A DNA stretch of 61,068 bases from Candidatus Woesearchaeota archaeon (GTDB taxonomy: Archaea > Nanobdellota > Nanobdellia > Woesearchaeales > GW2011-AR4): contig JAGVXT010000014.1 of assembly GCA_018303655.1 (NCBI GenBank), positions 1 to 61,068 of the forward strand, read 5' to 3'. A program made the translations under genes and the position numbers. Positions 40,471 to 49,602 of this stretch are shown here, in pieces (within the stretch, counting starts at the first letter, position 1; every line of letters starts with the position of its first letter). The notes beneath the pieces are model-generated. The model made no database searches and was not told the DNA's origin. It was given only the letters and a program-made list of their open reading frames with translations.

Positions 40471-42321
40471 TTATCCTGATTGCTGCGGCTTAAATGGATC
40501 TTTTGTTAATGGTCTGCCCCATCTTCCTAGATTCGGACCAATATCGTAACCATGTGTCTGGTTGGCTATTCTGCTTAGTAGCTGCAATACACCTTGATTG
40601 TTTCCTGTATTCCCCCAATATTTAGTTTGGTCTATAACCCTGTGCAGTATGTAAAGGGCAGCACCTCTTGTAGTAAGTGTTGGTTCTTTTGATTGCACGC
40701 TCTGGTCTTGTCCATCATAATAATACTTTCTTCCCCAGTGAATCGCCTTGCTTGTTGCATTTTTCAAATCAAACGCTGGATTTAAATGAGTTGACTTTAT
40801 AGTCTCGTGGACCACATCTGGGTCAGTGTTAGGTCTGAATTGACTTGCTCCACGTTTATTAAGCTGCACCCGGACTTTGGCGTGAGGTTTTTCTCTACTT
40901 CTGCTAAAATCAGGAGACAAAACCGTCCCGTCAGGAGCCCGAACATAATTTCTTACATTACTTGGTTCTAATGGGTCAAGATTTTCCATTAGATACTCCA
41001 TTATAGACATAGAGTCTTCATGGTATCGTGCATCTCTCATGTCATCTCTATAAGAATCAAAGTGAGCATAAACATACACAGCAATATCAATCGGATGGCA
41101 TTCAGTCACAAATCTCGGGTCCACTTCTCTGACCGTTACGGCTGGGTCAGTTACTCCTGTAAGTTCTCTATGGGTCACATCCCAGTTGTGGAATATGTCT
41201 ATCACAACCTTATTTTCTTCTAAAACTCCATTTCTAAATCCTGTTTTTCCATCTCCAATTTCAAGCGGCATTCCATTTTCATCTAATCCAGCCGCAAATT
41301 CTTTTCCTCTGCGAAAATTTTGATGAAAATCAGCAAATCTTCTAACAACACCATTTACAATAATTTCTTTGTGCATGTCTATAATTTTATAAGTGTGAGT
41401 GTAATGAACTTCTCCAGGCTCAAGCCTTAAACCCATTATCTGCTTCTTTATACCATCCATCAACTGGAACATATTTCCAGCTCCAACTCTTCCGCTCACT
41501 AAACTGTAATGAATCTTACTTTCAAATGCTCTGATTTTTTCTTCCACAGCCTTTATTGCTGTGAGATACCTTTCTCTAATTATATCTAAATTTTTATTGA
41601 TATTTTCTTGCTGTTCTCCAGTCTTACCTGCCCTTATTCTGTTACCATAGTCATTGATTATATTACTAATATCCCTACTTAAAAGTTCAATATACTGGTT
41701 TATACCCCTCTCCCCAAAAAAAGCTGCTCTGTAAGTAAGATTGCCATGCCTAAATTCTTCTTCTTTTGGCAAAATATAACGATACTCCAAAGGCTGTCCT
41801 CTTAGATTACTTGGGTCGCTAATTTTTATCCAAGGTCTATCAGCTATATCTTTAAAGCCTGTGCCTGTGTTCAAGTAGCCCCCCTCCCTTTCTATTTCCT
41901 CTTCATCAGTAAAATATCCAATTCCCTGATTGTGTCTTACAAATTCATGTGTATCTAATCCTACTTTCACACTGAACTTTTCTTGGTCATTGAAATTATT
42001 TGCATAGTAATCAATCATTTGGGCCATTTTTCCAGCAGCAGAATTTGGATCTGTCTTTTTGTCTGGTCTTTCTTCTTTTGGAATGCCGTCCCATTTTAGC
42101 TCTGTATTTACCATTAAATCATTCAAATTTGCAATTGTTTGAAAATTGATTTCGCCCTTTAGTTCGTCGTAAATGTTAATATCTGTTAATTCAAAACCAG
42201 GTTCTGGCTCATCTTTAAAGCCACTGAACCCCATTTTCCTTAGAAGCCATTTTCTCCATTGAGTTATTGGCACTAAATGCCGTATTCCTTTTTTCTCCGG
42301 TTTTGGTTGTTCATCAGCCAT
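40471..42321 (-). CDS. Large soluble protein of unknown function (operon protein C)
   Basis: 616 residues, ATG after AGGTGT. No signal peptide, span or known catalytic motif. A helical middle (residues about 215-290) lies between beta-like ends. Near the C-terminus it has DPRF about residue 427 and HWGRKYYYD about residue 551, matched by DARF and YWGRKKYFD in protein A of the same operon (43938-45272), so the two are probably distant relatives. Last gene of the five-gene operon; overlaps protein B by eight bases. Confidence 0.75.
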   Translation of the reverse strand: MADEQPKPEKKGIRHLVPITQWRKWLLRKMGFSGFKDEPEPGFELTDINIYDELKGEINFQTIANLNDLMVNTELKWDGIPKEERPDKKTDPNSAAGKMAQMIDYYANNFNDQEKFSVKVGLDTHEFVRHNQGIGYFTDEEEIEREGGYLNTGTGFKDIADRPWIKISDPSNLRGQPLEYRYILPKEEEFRHGNLTYRAAFFGERGINQYIELLSRDISNIINDYGNRIRAGKTGEQQENINKNLDIIRERYLTAIKAVEEKIRAFESKIHYSLVSGRVGAGNMFQLMDGIKKQIMGLRLEPGEVHYTHTYKIIDMHKEIIVNGVVRRFADFHQNFRRGKEFAAGLDENGMPLEIGDGKTGFRNGVLEENKVVIDIFHNWDVTHRELTGVTDPAVTVREVDPRFVTECHPIDIAVYVYAHFDSYRDDMRDARYHEDSMSIMEYLMENLDPLEPSNVRNYVRAPDGTVLSPDFSRSREKPHAKVRVQLNKRGASQFRPNTDPDVVHETIKSTHLNPAFDLKNATSKAIHWGRKYYYDGQDQSVQSKEPTLTTRGAALYILHRVIDQTKYWGNTGNNQGVLQLLSRIANQTHGYDIGPNLGRWGRPLTKDPFKPQQSG

Positions 42322-43945
42322 TTTTTACACCTGCAAATGCAACAAACATTTCTCTTGCTTTATTTAAATCAATTCCTTCAATATTTAATTTTATTGAAAT
42401 CACAAAATCAACAAAACCAACATTTCTATTAATTAATGTACTCATATCTCCGCTTATATATTTGACAGCACTATTTAAATATTCAGATTTTTGTTTCATT
42501 TCAGCTTCGTTTTTCTTCAAGCTATAAAATAAGTCACGCATCCTTGCTAAATCAAAATCAAGCATCAGCAAATGCGGAAATATATTTTTTCCAGTCTTAA
42601 GATTTTGGAATAATATATTCTTATGTATTCTAAAATCATTCAAGGCCTTTAGTTTCAGCATGAACAAGCGTGTATTTCTGTCTATCATACCTTTTTCAAA
42701 TATATCTTTCATTATCGGCTCTAATTTTGAATGCACATCAAAAATTTCTCTAATAAATTGTGCTAATTGTCTTTTCCTCGCTTCCCACAACCTTCCAACA
42801 AACCTTTCGATTTTTTTGATTGTTTTTTCTAGGAAATCATCAATATATTTTGATGATTCCCTAAATATTTCTTGGATAAAATTTTGTGCGCTTGTTAATA
42901 ACCAATCCTGTCTTTTTCTGAAGACATCTACCAAAAATTCCTGTGAGCTTCTGATAGCATATTCTTTTTTGCCAATTGCCCCTTCAACTATTTTAATCAT
43001 TTGCCGAAGCATATCTCTTAACTTGAACGGCTGCTCACCAATTTCTCTGGCTTGCCGTCTAAGCATATTTGCTAAATAAACATTCTTGTAGTTATTTACT
43101 AGGGTGCCAGCATTACTATCAACATCATCTAAAAATAGTTTAGTGCTTTTATCTTGGACCCAGACATCTCCCGAGATATCTTGCTCTAAATTTCTAATAA
43201 GTGATGCTAGAAATCCTTTTTGCGCTTCTGCCTTGTATGTTAAGTGAGCAATAGCTCTTAAGTACCTAATAGGACGTGAAGCATAAACTATTCTTTTCAA
43301 TTCAGTATCTTTAAATTTATCAATTCCAGCAAAATTGCTTGGGATTATCGGTCTAAAGTAAGAACCCACACGCGTCAAATAAAATTCTATCTCATTGTGC
43401 GGCAGACGGTCCCAATTCTTTAGATCAGTTATTGCAATCTGCAATGCATCTGACTCTTCTAGTTTATTTTTTATTGAAAGTATTCTATTCCTAATTTGCA
43501 CTTTTAGTTTTTCCTGGCTTAATTCTTCTATATCCTTCAGGACAATATTTGTGTTTGCCCTGAATTCATTAACATCTTTTGTCATTCCTAAAACCTTTTC
43601 AAGAATTTCAAAATCCCTAATTATTTTGGCTAAATCCGATTCCACCAGTCTATAAGCATTTTTGTCTGATTGGATTTGGAGAATAATCTGCCTCAGTGCA
43701 GGCATCAACCGACTTATGTCTAAAATTTTGCCTTTCATTTGTTCCTTTTGTCGCCTTATAATAGAGATTAGCCTATATTCTGCTGCAAAAGCTTTCAATT
43801 TTTTATCATCATTGATCACAACAGAGTAATTAGTAATCATTAAATCTGAAGTGTCGAGAATATCCAAAGAAGCCTCTAAATACTGCATGATTTCTTCATT
43901 AATAAGTTGCACTTCTTCCTCAGGATTTATTATTTCTTCAGCCAC
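42314..43945 (-). CDS. Large helical protein of unknown function (operon protein B)
   Basis: 543 residues from GTG 43945, with AGGAG eight bases upstream. Nearly all helix, with coiled-coil-like runs (KKIERFVGRLWEARKRQLAQ, KKNEAEMKQKSEYLNSAVKY). No membrane or enzyme motif. It overlaps the genes on both sides by eight bases, so the three large proteins are made together and perhaps in fixed ratio. No family recognised. Confidence 0.72.
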   Translation of the reverse strand: MAEEIINPEEEVQLINEEIMQYLEASLDILDTSDLMITNYSVVINDDKKLKAFAAEYRLISIIRRQKEQMKGKILDISRLMPALRQIILQIQSDKNAYRLVESDLAKIIRDFEILEKVLGMTKDVNEFRANTNIVLKDIEELSQEKLKVQIRNRILSIKNKLEESDALQIAITDLKNWDRLPHNEIEFYLTRVGSYFRPIIPSNFAGIDKFKDTELKRIVYASRPIRYLRAIAHLTYKAEAQKGFLASLIRNLEQDISGDVWVQDKSTKLFLDDVDSNAGTLVNNYKNVYLANMLRRQAREIGEQPFKLRDMLRQMIKIVEGAIGKKEYAIRSSQEFLVDVFRKRQDWLLTSAQNFIQEIFRESSKYIDDFLEKTIKKIERFVGRLWEARKRQLAQFIREIFDVHSKLEPIMKDIFEKGMIDRNTRLFMLKLKALNDFRIHKNILFQNLKTGKNIFPHLLMLDFDLARMRDLFYSLKKNEAEMKQKSEYLNSAVKYISGDMSTLINRNVGFVDFVISIKLNIEGIDLNKAREMFVAFAGVKNG

Positions 43946-45272
43946 CTTGTTTCTCCTGGTGTGTTTTTTCTATTATATCATAACCTTGCTTGAAATAATC
44001 ATTTAATAACTTCTTTGTTCGTTCTGGATCACCAGCAGTTCCAGTTGAATATTTGAAAATAAAGTCCCATAATCCTTTTAAAGATATTCCAGGATACGGA
44101 TTGGCAGGGAATTGCCTGATTTCGCTTCCATTTGGAGATTGATCAAAATATTTTTTTCTACCCCAGTAGTTTAGTGCATGTGGTATCTTAAGAGCTTCTC
44201 TGTCAAATGCAACTTCTCCCATACCTATAGGCCTGTTAAATTGTGCAGTGCTGAATTTTTCATAGGATATATTGAAATGCCTTTGGTAGTCCTCTACTCG
44301 TCTACTCAAAGGATGGAAAAATCCATCTAACATATCCTTAGTGGCATACTCCCAATCCTTTTCCGAAAATGTTAAAACATGTTGAAACCTTGCATCCATA
44401 TTTGATGTTACATGTAGTTCGCTGACATCAGACTTGTATTTTTCATCCGCTGTATCTATATAACCGACTCTGAACCTCCTTATATATGGAAGATTAATTC
44501 CCTCTACCCGTATTTTATTAATGTCTGTGATACTAAAACCATATATATTCAGTTCCAAAAGTTCCTCGCCATTTGGATCTTCTTTATACTCATTCCGGAA
44601 AAGTCCAGGAATTTTTACAACTTTTGTAAAGTCAATTGATCTTGTGACTGTGTGACCTACATCTTCTTGAGATGGCTGCTCAATTGCTTGATTGTAAGAG
44701 TAGTGTTCTGCAAGTGCTTCTGGCTTCGCAAACAAATACCCTCTTTTGTATGTGCCGTACATGTTAAGTAAATCCCAAAATGCTAGCTTATTTGCCCTTG
44801 TTACTAGCAAACCCTTGTACCTTCCTATTCCTGATAAATATCGATTGTACCTAGTATCAATATGATTTTTCCACGCATTAGAGATAATTTCTCCACCTTC
44901 TCCAGTTTGAACCCAATTTCCTGCTTGAGTTGATGCGGACTCCGCTATTTCAGGTCTTCGGGTTAGGTCTTTCTCCAAATCCTGCTTCAATTGATTCATC
45001 AATTGAACAAAAATAAAATAAAACCTGCCCCATCCAACAGAATTTCTTGGGTCTCCAAGCATGTTCCATATGTCACCAGCAGGCCCGATTTCCGCACCTT
45101 CAATATGGTCTTTAATTCCCTTCAAAATTTCCTCTTCAGTAGGCTTCGTAGTCCCCAATCTTCTTTCAGTTTCCTTAACTTGTTCCTTTATATCAGTAAC
45201 GACAGCACCCTTTCTCATCCAAACTTCGTGTCTCAACATCCAGTTTAACAAAGTGTAAATCTCCAGTCTCAT
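43938..45272 (-). CDS. Large soluble protein of unknown function (operon protein A)
   Basis: 444 residues from ATG 45272, six bases after the upstream stop; a TTG at 45293 is another possible start. N-terminal helices (LLNWMLRHEVWMRKG), a mixed middle, and near the C-terminus DARFQHVLTFSEKDWEY and LNYWGRKKYFD, features shared with protein C. No signal, span or catalytic motif. Possibly a structural or substrate-recognition part. Confidence 0.72.
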   Translation of the reverse strand: MRLEIYTLLNWMLRHEVWMRKGAVVTDIKEQVKETERRLGTTKPTEEEILKGIKDHIEGAEIGPAGDIWNMLGDPRNSVGWGRFYFIFVQLMNQLKQDLEKDLTRRPEIAESASTQAGNWVQTGEGGEIISNAWKNHIDTRYNRYLSGIGRYKGLLVTRANKLAFWDLLNMYGTYKRGYLFAKPEALAEHYSYNQAIEQPSQEDVGHTVTRSIDFTKVVKIPGLFRNEYKEDPNGEELLELNIYGFSITDINKIRVEGINLPYIRRFRVGYIDTADEKYKSDVSELHVTSNMDARFQHVLTFSEKDWEYATKDMLDGFFHPLSRRVEDYQRHFNISYEKFSTAQFNRPIGMGEVAFDREALKIPHALNYWGRKKYFDQSPNGSEIRQFPANPYPGISLKGLWDFIFKYSTGTAGDPERTKKLLNDYFKQGYDIIEKTHQEKQGG

Positions 45273-45277
45273 ATCTT

Positions 45278-46477
45278 TTATATCAAATGGCAACTCATCA
45301 GAACTTCATTTCTTAATCTGAAAACTTTTCTCATTACCCATGCAGCAGCTCTATTTTGCCTTAATTTTCTTTTTATTTCTTGCCAACCTCTTGATCTTCC
45401 TTCCTGTACCATAGACTGTTTGTCTGCTCTTTGTTTAGACCTCCCAATCACAAACAACAATATTAAACCTATAATTGCAATTACCAGCGCACCTCCGCCC
45501 ATCTTGAATATCCAGCCAAACCATCCTGTGCCAGATGGCTGTGCAGCCGCTCCGGTCGGCCCAACCTGAATTAAGCCCATAGCCCAAAGAGGTGTGCCAA
45601 CTATCCATGCAAGCCATCCCTGGTATTCTGTCCCATAAGTCATTGCAGCCGATGCCCATCCGATCAAGAATGCTGCAAGTATCCAGTTAGTGCTCTTGCC
45701 TTTGACGTCAGGAGCAGTTCCCTTCAAGGCTTCTGCCAGAACTATTGTGAAAATCGCCTCTCCAAGCAAAACAATGCTTGCAAAGCTTATGCCAGCTCTT
45801 GCAACGCTCGAGCCAATTAAAATTGCCAGGGCATAATTGACTTTATTTGTGCCGCCTGCTCCTCCTTTCAGCAAAAATCCGTTAAAAAAGAAAGACAATA
45901 AAGTTGCCACAGTTATGAAAGCCCATAGCCTGTATTCAGGAGGCGCCGGGTTTAAAATTCCCTGCGATCCGAACAAATAGTCAATAAACTGCCGCACAAC
46001 CGCTTTTTGCCATATCCATTGGTTGCCAATCTGAACAGCAAATAGCGCTGCTATCAGGAATATTATTATTCCAAGTCCGCCTTTTCCTTCTGGCGAGCCA
46101 CCTAACTTTTTGTTTATATCCAAAAAGCCAGATAGGAAATACAAGACAATTCCAATTACAACGGCATTAACCAAAACATAAATGCTGAAAAACTTTGCAA
46201 AAACCGGGTGCAGCCATATAAACCCGCTTCTTCCGAACAGGAATCCAATCAGCAAAGAGCCGGCAATTATTGCAACCCATACGGCAGTTTGTTCTTTTGG
46301 TTCTTTTTTAGGGATTAAAAAAGTCTGCAAAATAAACAAGACAATTCCAACAATTAGTGAATTAACTATAATAAAAAACAAGCTGCTTTGTGTGAATGCT
46401 TGAGCATGAACTATAGGCAATGAGATTCCTACTATCAAAAACAATGCAATATTCCATATTAACTTATTTTTTCTCAT
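45278..46477 (-). CDS. Multi-span membrane protein of the ATPase operon
   Basis: 399 residues. A signal-like start (IWNIALFLIVGISLPIVHAQ) and about nine to ten hydrophobic segments, ending in a basic cytoplasmic tail (GRSKQRADKQSMVQEGRSRG, KLRQNRAAAWVMRKVFRLRN). Overlaps the ATPase stop by four bases (ATGA). No transporter signature seen; most simply the membrane platform of the operon's complex. Its general layout recalls the 34683 membrane protein. Confidence 0.75.
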   Translation of the reverse strand: MRKNKLIWNIALFLIVGISLPIVHAQAFTQSSLFFIIVNSLIVGIVLFILQTFLIPKKEPKEQTAVWVAIIAGSLLIGFLFGRSGFIWLHPVFAKFFSIYVLVNAVVIGIVLYFLSGFLDINKKLGGSPEGKGGLGIIIFLIAALFAVQIGNQWIWQKAVVRQFIDYLFGSQGILNPAPPEYRLWAFITVATLLSFFFNGFLLKGGAGGTNKVNYALAILIGSSVARAGISFASIVLLGEAIFTIVLAEALKGTAPDVKGKSTNWILAAFLIGWASAAMTYGTEYQGWLAWIVGTPLWAMGLIQVGPTGAAAQPSGTGWFGWIFKMGGGALVIAIIGLILLFVIGRSKQRADKQSMVQEGRSRGWQEIKRKLRQNRAAAWVMRKVFRLRNEVLMSCHLI

Positions 46478-47631
46478 AATTCCTTTGCAGCCTCATCCAA
46501 AATTTTGTCATCAGGAGCATCATCAAACTCATAGCCTTGAGAAGTCAGCTTCAGCCAAAGCCTCAAAACATTGTCAGCAAAATAGAACTTGTTGTCTTTC
46601 TTGTGGATGATGTCAACTTCCATCAATCTTTCAAGAATGCTTTTTGTAACAGGAGCGCTCCTGTAGATTTTCTTTGCGATTTCTGTAAGCCTTAATTCAT
46701 CGTTTGCAACAACTTTCAGGATTGTTTTGAGAAGAGTCTGGCCCCTTGCCCTGTTGTAATAATAATCAAATGATTCGCTGCAATAATCATAAATGGAATT
46801 ATTTTTCTGCAATAACTCAATCAGGAAGGCTTTTTTAACATCCTTTATTTTGTTGTATTTTTCAGAAATCAGTATTGTTACAAGAGGCTGCCCGCTGCTT
46901 AAAGCAAAAACTTCATCAATAGTCTTCTGCTCAGCCTTTTCAATAATTGCTTTGATTAATTCTGCTGCCTCATTTTTCTCCAGATTTTTTATTTCATAGC
47001 ATTCAAAGTTTTTCAATAAATGAAGAGATTGCTTTATGGAAGAGCTTGCGGCAATATAGCTTACATTCTCAGCCTTAAAATTAATGATTGACAAAATATC
47101 CTTAATCTGGGAGAAATTGTTCAGGTCAAGCAGATTCTCAAAATTGTCCAAAACAATCAGGAATTTTTTGCCGCTTTCCTTTCCCAATGCTTCAGCAAAC
47201 TTAAAGGCGCTCTCAACAAGCAGTTTTTGGTTTGGCTTTATCTTCAGCAGCTCGTTTTCAACTGTTTTTATTAAAGAAAAAGCGCTTTTGCTTTTCAGCT
47301 CATTTTCAAGCTTTAACAAATGCTCAAGTATCAGGCATTTTTTGTATTCTTTTAATGGTTTTTTTAAATAATGAAAAACAACATTTCCAATGAATTCAAT
47401 CGAGAAATTCTCAGGATTTAAGCTTATTTTTTCCAAATCAATATAGACAGGAACAATATCCTTGGCATTCTTAAGATGCTCTTTGACAATTGATGTTTTG
47501 CCTGACTTCCTTGGGCCAAGCAAAGCAATGTTCTTTGCAGCGCCTTTCCTGAAAGAATCTGTATTCTTATCTAGCAAATCAAGGTAATACTTTCTCCTGA
47601 CAAATGCCTCTTTTCCAGCCAAACAATTCAC
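46474..47631 (-). CDS. AAA/STAND-type archaeal ATPase
   Basis: 385 residues from GTG 47631. Walker A GPRKSGKTSIVKEH at 39-52, Walker B FLIVLDNFENLL in the middle, and a sensor-like SYIAASSSI. The C-terminal 90 residues form a winged helix (RLTEIAKKIYRSAPVTKSIL and a MEVDIIHKKDNKFYFADN wing), as in the archaeal ATPase family PF01637. First gene of the five-gene operon. Such ATPases act as NTP switches or motors. Confidence 0.88.
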   Translation of the reverse strand: MNCLAGKEAFVRRKYYLDLLDKNTDSFRKGAAKNIALLGPRKSGKTSIVKEHLKNAKDIVPVYIDLEKISLNPENFSIEFIGNVVFHYLKKPLKEYKKCLILEHLLKLENELKSKSAFSLIKTVENELLKIKPNQKLLVESAFKFAEALGKESGKKFLIVLDNFENLLDLNNFSQIKDILSIINFKAENVSYIAASSSIKQSLHLLKNFECYEIKNLEKNEAAELIKAIIEKAEQKTIDEVFALSSGQPLVTILISEKYNKIKDVKKAFLIELLQKNNSIYDYCSESFDYYYNRARGQTLLKTILKVVANDELRLTEIAKKIYRSAPVTKSILERLMEVDIIHKKDNKFYFADNVLRLWLKLTSQGYEFDDAPDDKILDEAAKEL

Positions 47632-47676
47632 TCTTTATTTTGCTTGTGAGTTTCGGGTAAATCCTCAACATCTGCT

Positions 47677-47845
47677 TATACCAATTGGCATATATACTTA
47701 TAATATAAAAACATTTCGATTATGTATAAGTATACCTTTTGGTATATTATTTTAAAATTAATATTCCATTTTGTATAGAACTTATATATAAGCTTTACGA
47801 TTCTCTATAATTCTACTAATTGGTATATATATTTTTTGGTATAAA
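47677..47845. promoter_or_regulatory. Array of TATACC-N4-GGTATA palindromes
   Basis: TATACCTTTTGGTATA at 47731-47746 is a perfect palindrome; TATACCAATTGGCATA at 47677-47692 differs by one base; GGTATA half-sites recur at 47822-47827 and 47838-47843. The array fills the AT-rich space between the ATPase operon and the divergent RHH gene, and probably controls the former. Confidence 0.6.
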
Positions 47846-47906
47846 TTACTATATACAAAATCCCCTCATGATTACTGTAACCATTTTAAAGTAATAAATA
47901 TAGAAA

Positions 47907-47943
47907 GATTTAAAAGTGGTAGTATTTTACACTACTTAGTAGT
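47907..47943 (+). promoter_or_regulatory. TATA box and RHH-type palindromes before the RHH gene
   Basis: GATTTAAAAG (47907-47916) followed by GTAGT...ACTAC and the palindrome ACTACTTAGTAGT (47931-47943). Short TAGTA-type repeats beside the start site are typical of ribbon-helix-helix operators. Confidence 0.55.
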
Positions 47944-47967
47944 ACTTACAACGTTGGTGCGGGACAT

Positions 47968-47988
47968 GCGTGCAATTTTTTTGCACGC
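47968..47988 (+). other. Hairpin in the leader of the RHH gene
   Basis: GCGTGCAA and TTGCACGC form a perfect 8-bp stem around TTTTT, 12 bases before ATG 48001. The GC-rich stem contrasts with its AT-rich setting. It could block or gate translation of the RHH gene. Confidence 0.6.
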
Positions 47989-48000
47989 TCGCGTTCAAAA

Positions 48001-48144
48001 ATGAAGCAGAAATTAAGCATAACTCTTGATGAAGAATTAGTCAATGAAATAATCAAAGCTCTTTCTAGCGGCAAGTTCAGGAACAAAAGCCATGTTGTAG
48101 AGTATGCTGTGAAGAAGCTGCTTGAGGTGGAAAATGGCAGATAA
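48001..48144 (+). CDS. Ribbon-helix-helix (CopG-type) regulator
   Basis: 47 residues: MKQKLSITLDEELVNEIIKA then KFRNKSHVVEYAVKKLLEVE. The first strand plus two helices are the RHH DNA-binding fold, which acts as a dimer. It is probably autoregulated through the palindromes just upstream and may also control the divergent ATPase operon. Overlaps the next gene by 11 bases. Confidence 0.85.
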   Translation: MKQKLSITLDEELVNEIIKALSSGKFRNKSHVVEYAVKKLLEVENGR

Positions 48145-49009
48145 CAATGCGGCTCAAGCTCCTGAAGCTAAAAAAGAAGAGAAGCCAAAAGCGCCAACTA
48201 CATTAGAAAGCGCGCTTAAGGAATCTTCTGATGCAGTCAAATCTTCTGCAAATGCATTGATAGGCACAGGCGCAATTGCAGCAGCAACCGCTTTGTTTGG
48301 TTTGGATGGCTTGATCCTTGCATCCTCTTTTCCAATAGGCAGAGCGATTCATGAATATTCAAAAGCCGATGGCAAAGGAAAATTCACAAGCGGAAATTTC
48401 AGGGATGAGTCAATTTCAGGAGTTATCTTCACAGGGCTTGCAAAATACGGAGTTGATGCAACAATGCAAATTCCTAAATCATTCGGGCTTGAGAATGCAG
48501 TTGTAAATATTCTTGGTCATTCTGTGTCCACAGGAGCATTGGCTGTCGGCGCAGCAACAGGCCTTGCTCTGAACCCGTTGCTGAATGCTGCTTACTACCC
48601 ATTACAATACCTGATACAAAATAAAACCTTCAAGGGCATGGGGCAGGATTTCAAAAAGAATTATGTAAAGAGCTTGATAAGAACAGCGCCTTTGTCAGCG
48701 ATAACCTCGGTAGCTGTTGGATTAGCTTACGCAATGCCAGCTTTTGCTCCGTTGCTGTTTCCTTACTTTGCTTTGTCCGGCCTGGCTTATAGGGTTTTGA
48801 TGTCTCCTGAAAAGATAAGATACAAAAAGCTAGGCAAAACTTTGTTATCACCGCTTTACGCGCCATTCTATCTAACAAGCGGCATTGCAACTGCCGCAGG
48901 CAAAGCATACAGCAAAGCTGCAGCAGCAGCATACAGCTTAGGCTCTGCAATTGGAAGTTTATTCAAAAAAGCGCCAGCCCCAGCGGCAGCATCGGTGCCA
49001 GCTCATTAG
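48134..49009 (+). CDS. Ala-rich multi-span membrane protein
   Basis: 291 residues from ATG 48134, with GAGGTGG upstream inside the RHH gene. A polar Pro/Ala/Lys-rich start, then about six hydrophobic segments (about 40-60, 130-155, 180-220, 245-275), and an Ala/Pro-rich end. No family recognised. Co-expressed with the RHH regulator and facing the ATPase operon, so it may belong to the same system. Ends with TAG. Confidence 0.72.
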   Translation: MADNNAAQAPEAKKEEKPKAPTTLESALKESSDAVKSSANALIGTGAIAAATALFGLDGLILASSFPIGRAIHEYSKADGKGKFTSGNFRDESISGVIFTGLAKYGVDATMQIPKSFGLENAVVNILGHSVSTGALAVGAATGLALNPLLNAAYYPLQYLIQNKTFKGMGQDFKKNYVKSLIRTAPLSAITSVAVGLAYAMPAFAPLLFPYFALSGLAYRVLMSPEKIRYKKLGKTLLSPLYAPFYLTSGIATAAGKAYSKAAAAAYSLGSAIGSLFKKAPAPAAASVPAH

Positions 49010-49050
49010 GAAAAGTATCCTGGATGAATAACTTCAATCAAAATTAAAAA

Positions 49051-49602
49051 TCACTTGCCCAACGCCTTTATTATCTCCCTGCAAAATGCCGGCAGGTCGC
49101 TTGGCATTCTAGACGTGATTATGCTGCCGTCAACAACAACCTCTTTATCGAAATATTTTGCGCCTGCATTTGTCATATCATCTTTTATTGCACTGACGCA
49201 AGTCACTTTCCTGCCCTTGGCAATTCCAGCACTTGCCAAGACCCAGCCTGCATGACAGATTGCCGCAATAACCTTCCCGCTCTTATTCATCTCCCTGACA
49301 AAATCGAGAACTTCTTTGTACCTTCTCAGCCTGTCAGGTGCAAAACCGCCTGGAATAACAACAGCATCGAAATCCCTTGCTTTGTAATCTTTGATGTTGC
49401 CGTCCACTTCTAAAGGATACCCGTTTTTTCCTTTGTATGCTTTATCGCCGGTTCCAGCAACAACAACATCAGCCCCCTCTTCCATCAGCCTCAGTTTTGG
49501 ATACCAAAGCTCCAGGTCCTCATAATAATTTTCCGCAAAAATAATGACTTTTTTGTTTTTTAGAATTTTTGCCACCTTATTTTTAATTTTTTTATTGAAC
49601 AA
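49051..49602 (-). CDS. DJ-1/PfpI-family protein
   Basis: 183 residues from TTG 49602, directly after the trxB stop; GTG 49575 is an alternative start. Nucleophile elbow AAICHAGWVL with Cys116 and His117, and Glu in FAENYYEDLE, the triad of PfpI. The family includes intracellular peptidases and glyoxalase/deglycase-type stress enzymes. Co-transcribed with thioredoxin reductase. Confidence 0.9.
   Translation of the reverse strand: MFNKKIKNKVAKILKNKKVIIFAENYYEDLELWYPKLRLMEEGADVVVAGTGDKAYKGKNGYPLEVDGNIKDYKARDFDAVVIPGGFAPDRLRRYKEVLDFVREMNKSGKVIAAICHAGWVLASAGIAKGRKVTCVSAIKDDMTNAGAKYFDKEVVVDGSIITSRMPSDLPAFCREIIKALGK

Noticed and set aside
40471-47631. Provirus interpretation of the five-gene operon
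   Set aside because: No integrase, terminase, capsid or polymerase motif was seen; it remains possible only through structure-level similarity.
46474-47631. Conjugation/secretion ATPase (VirB4/VirB11/FlaI type)
   Set aside because: Walker motifs and C-terminal winged helix fit the archaeal PF01637 ATPase group, not the secretion ATPase families.
47650-47950. CRISPR-like or origin-like repeat array
   Set aside because: The repeats are short palindromes with irregular spacing, without spacers or a nearby Cas or Orc/Cdc6 gene.
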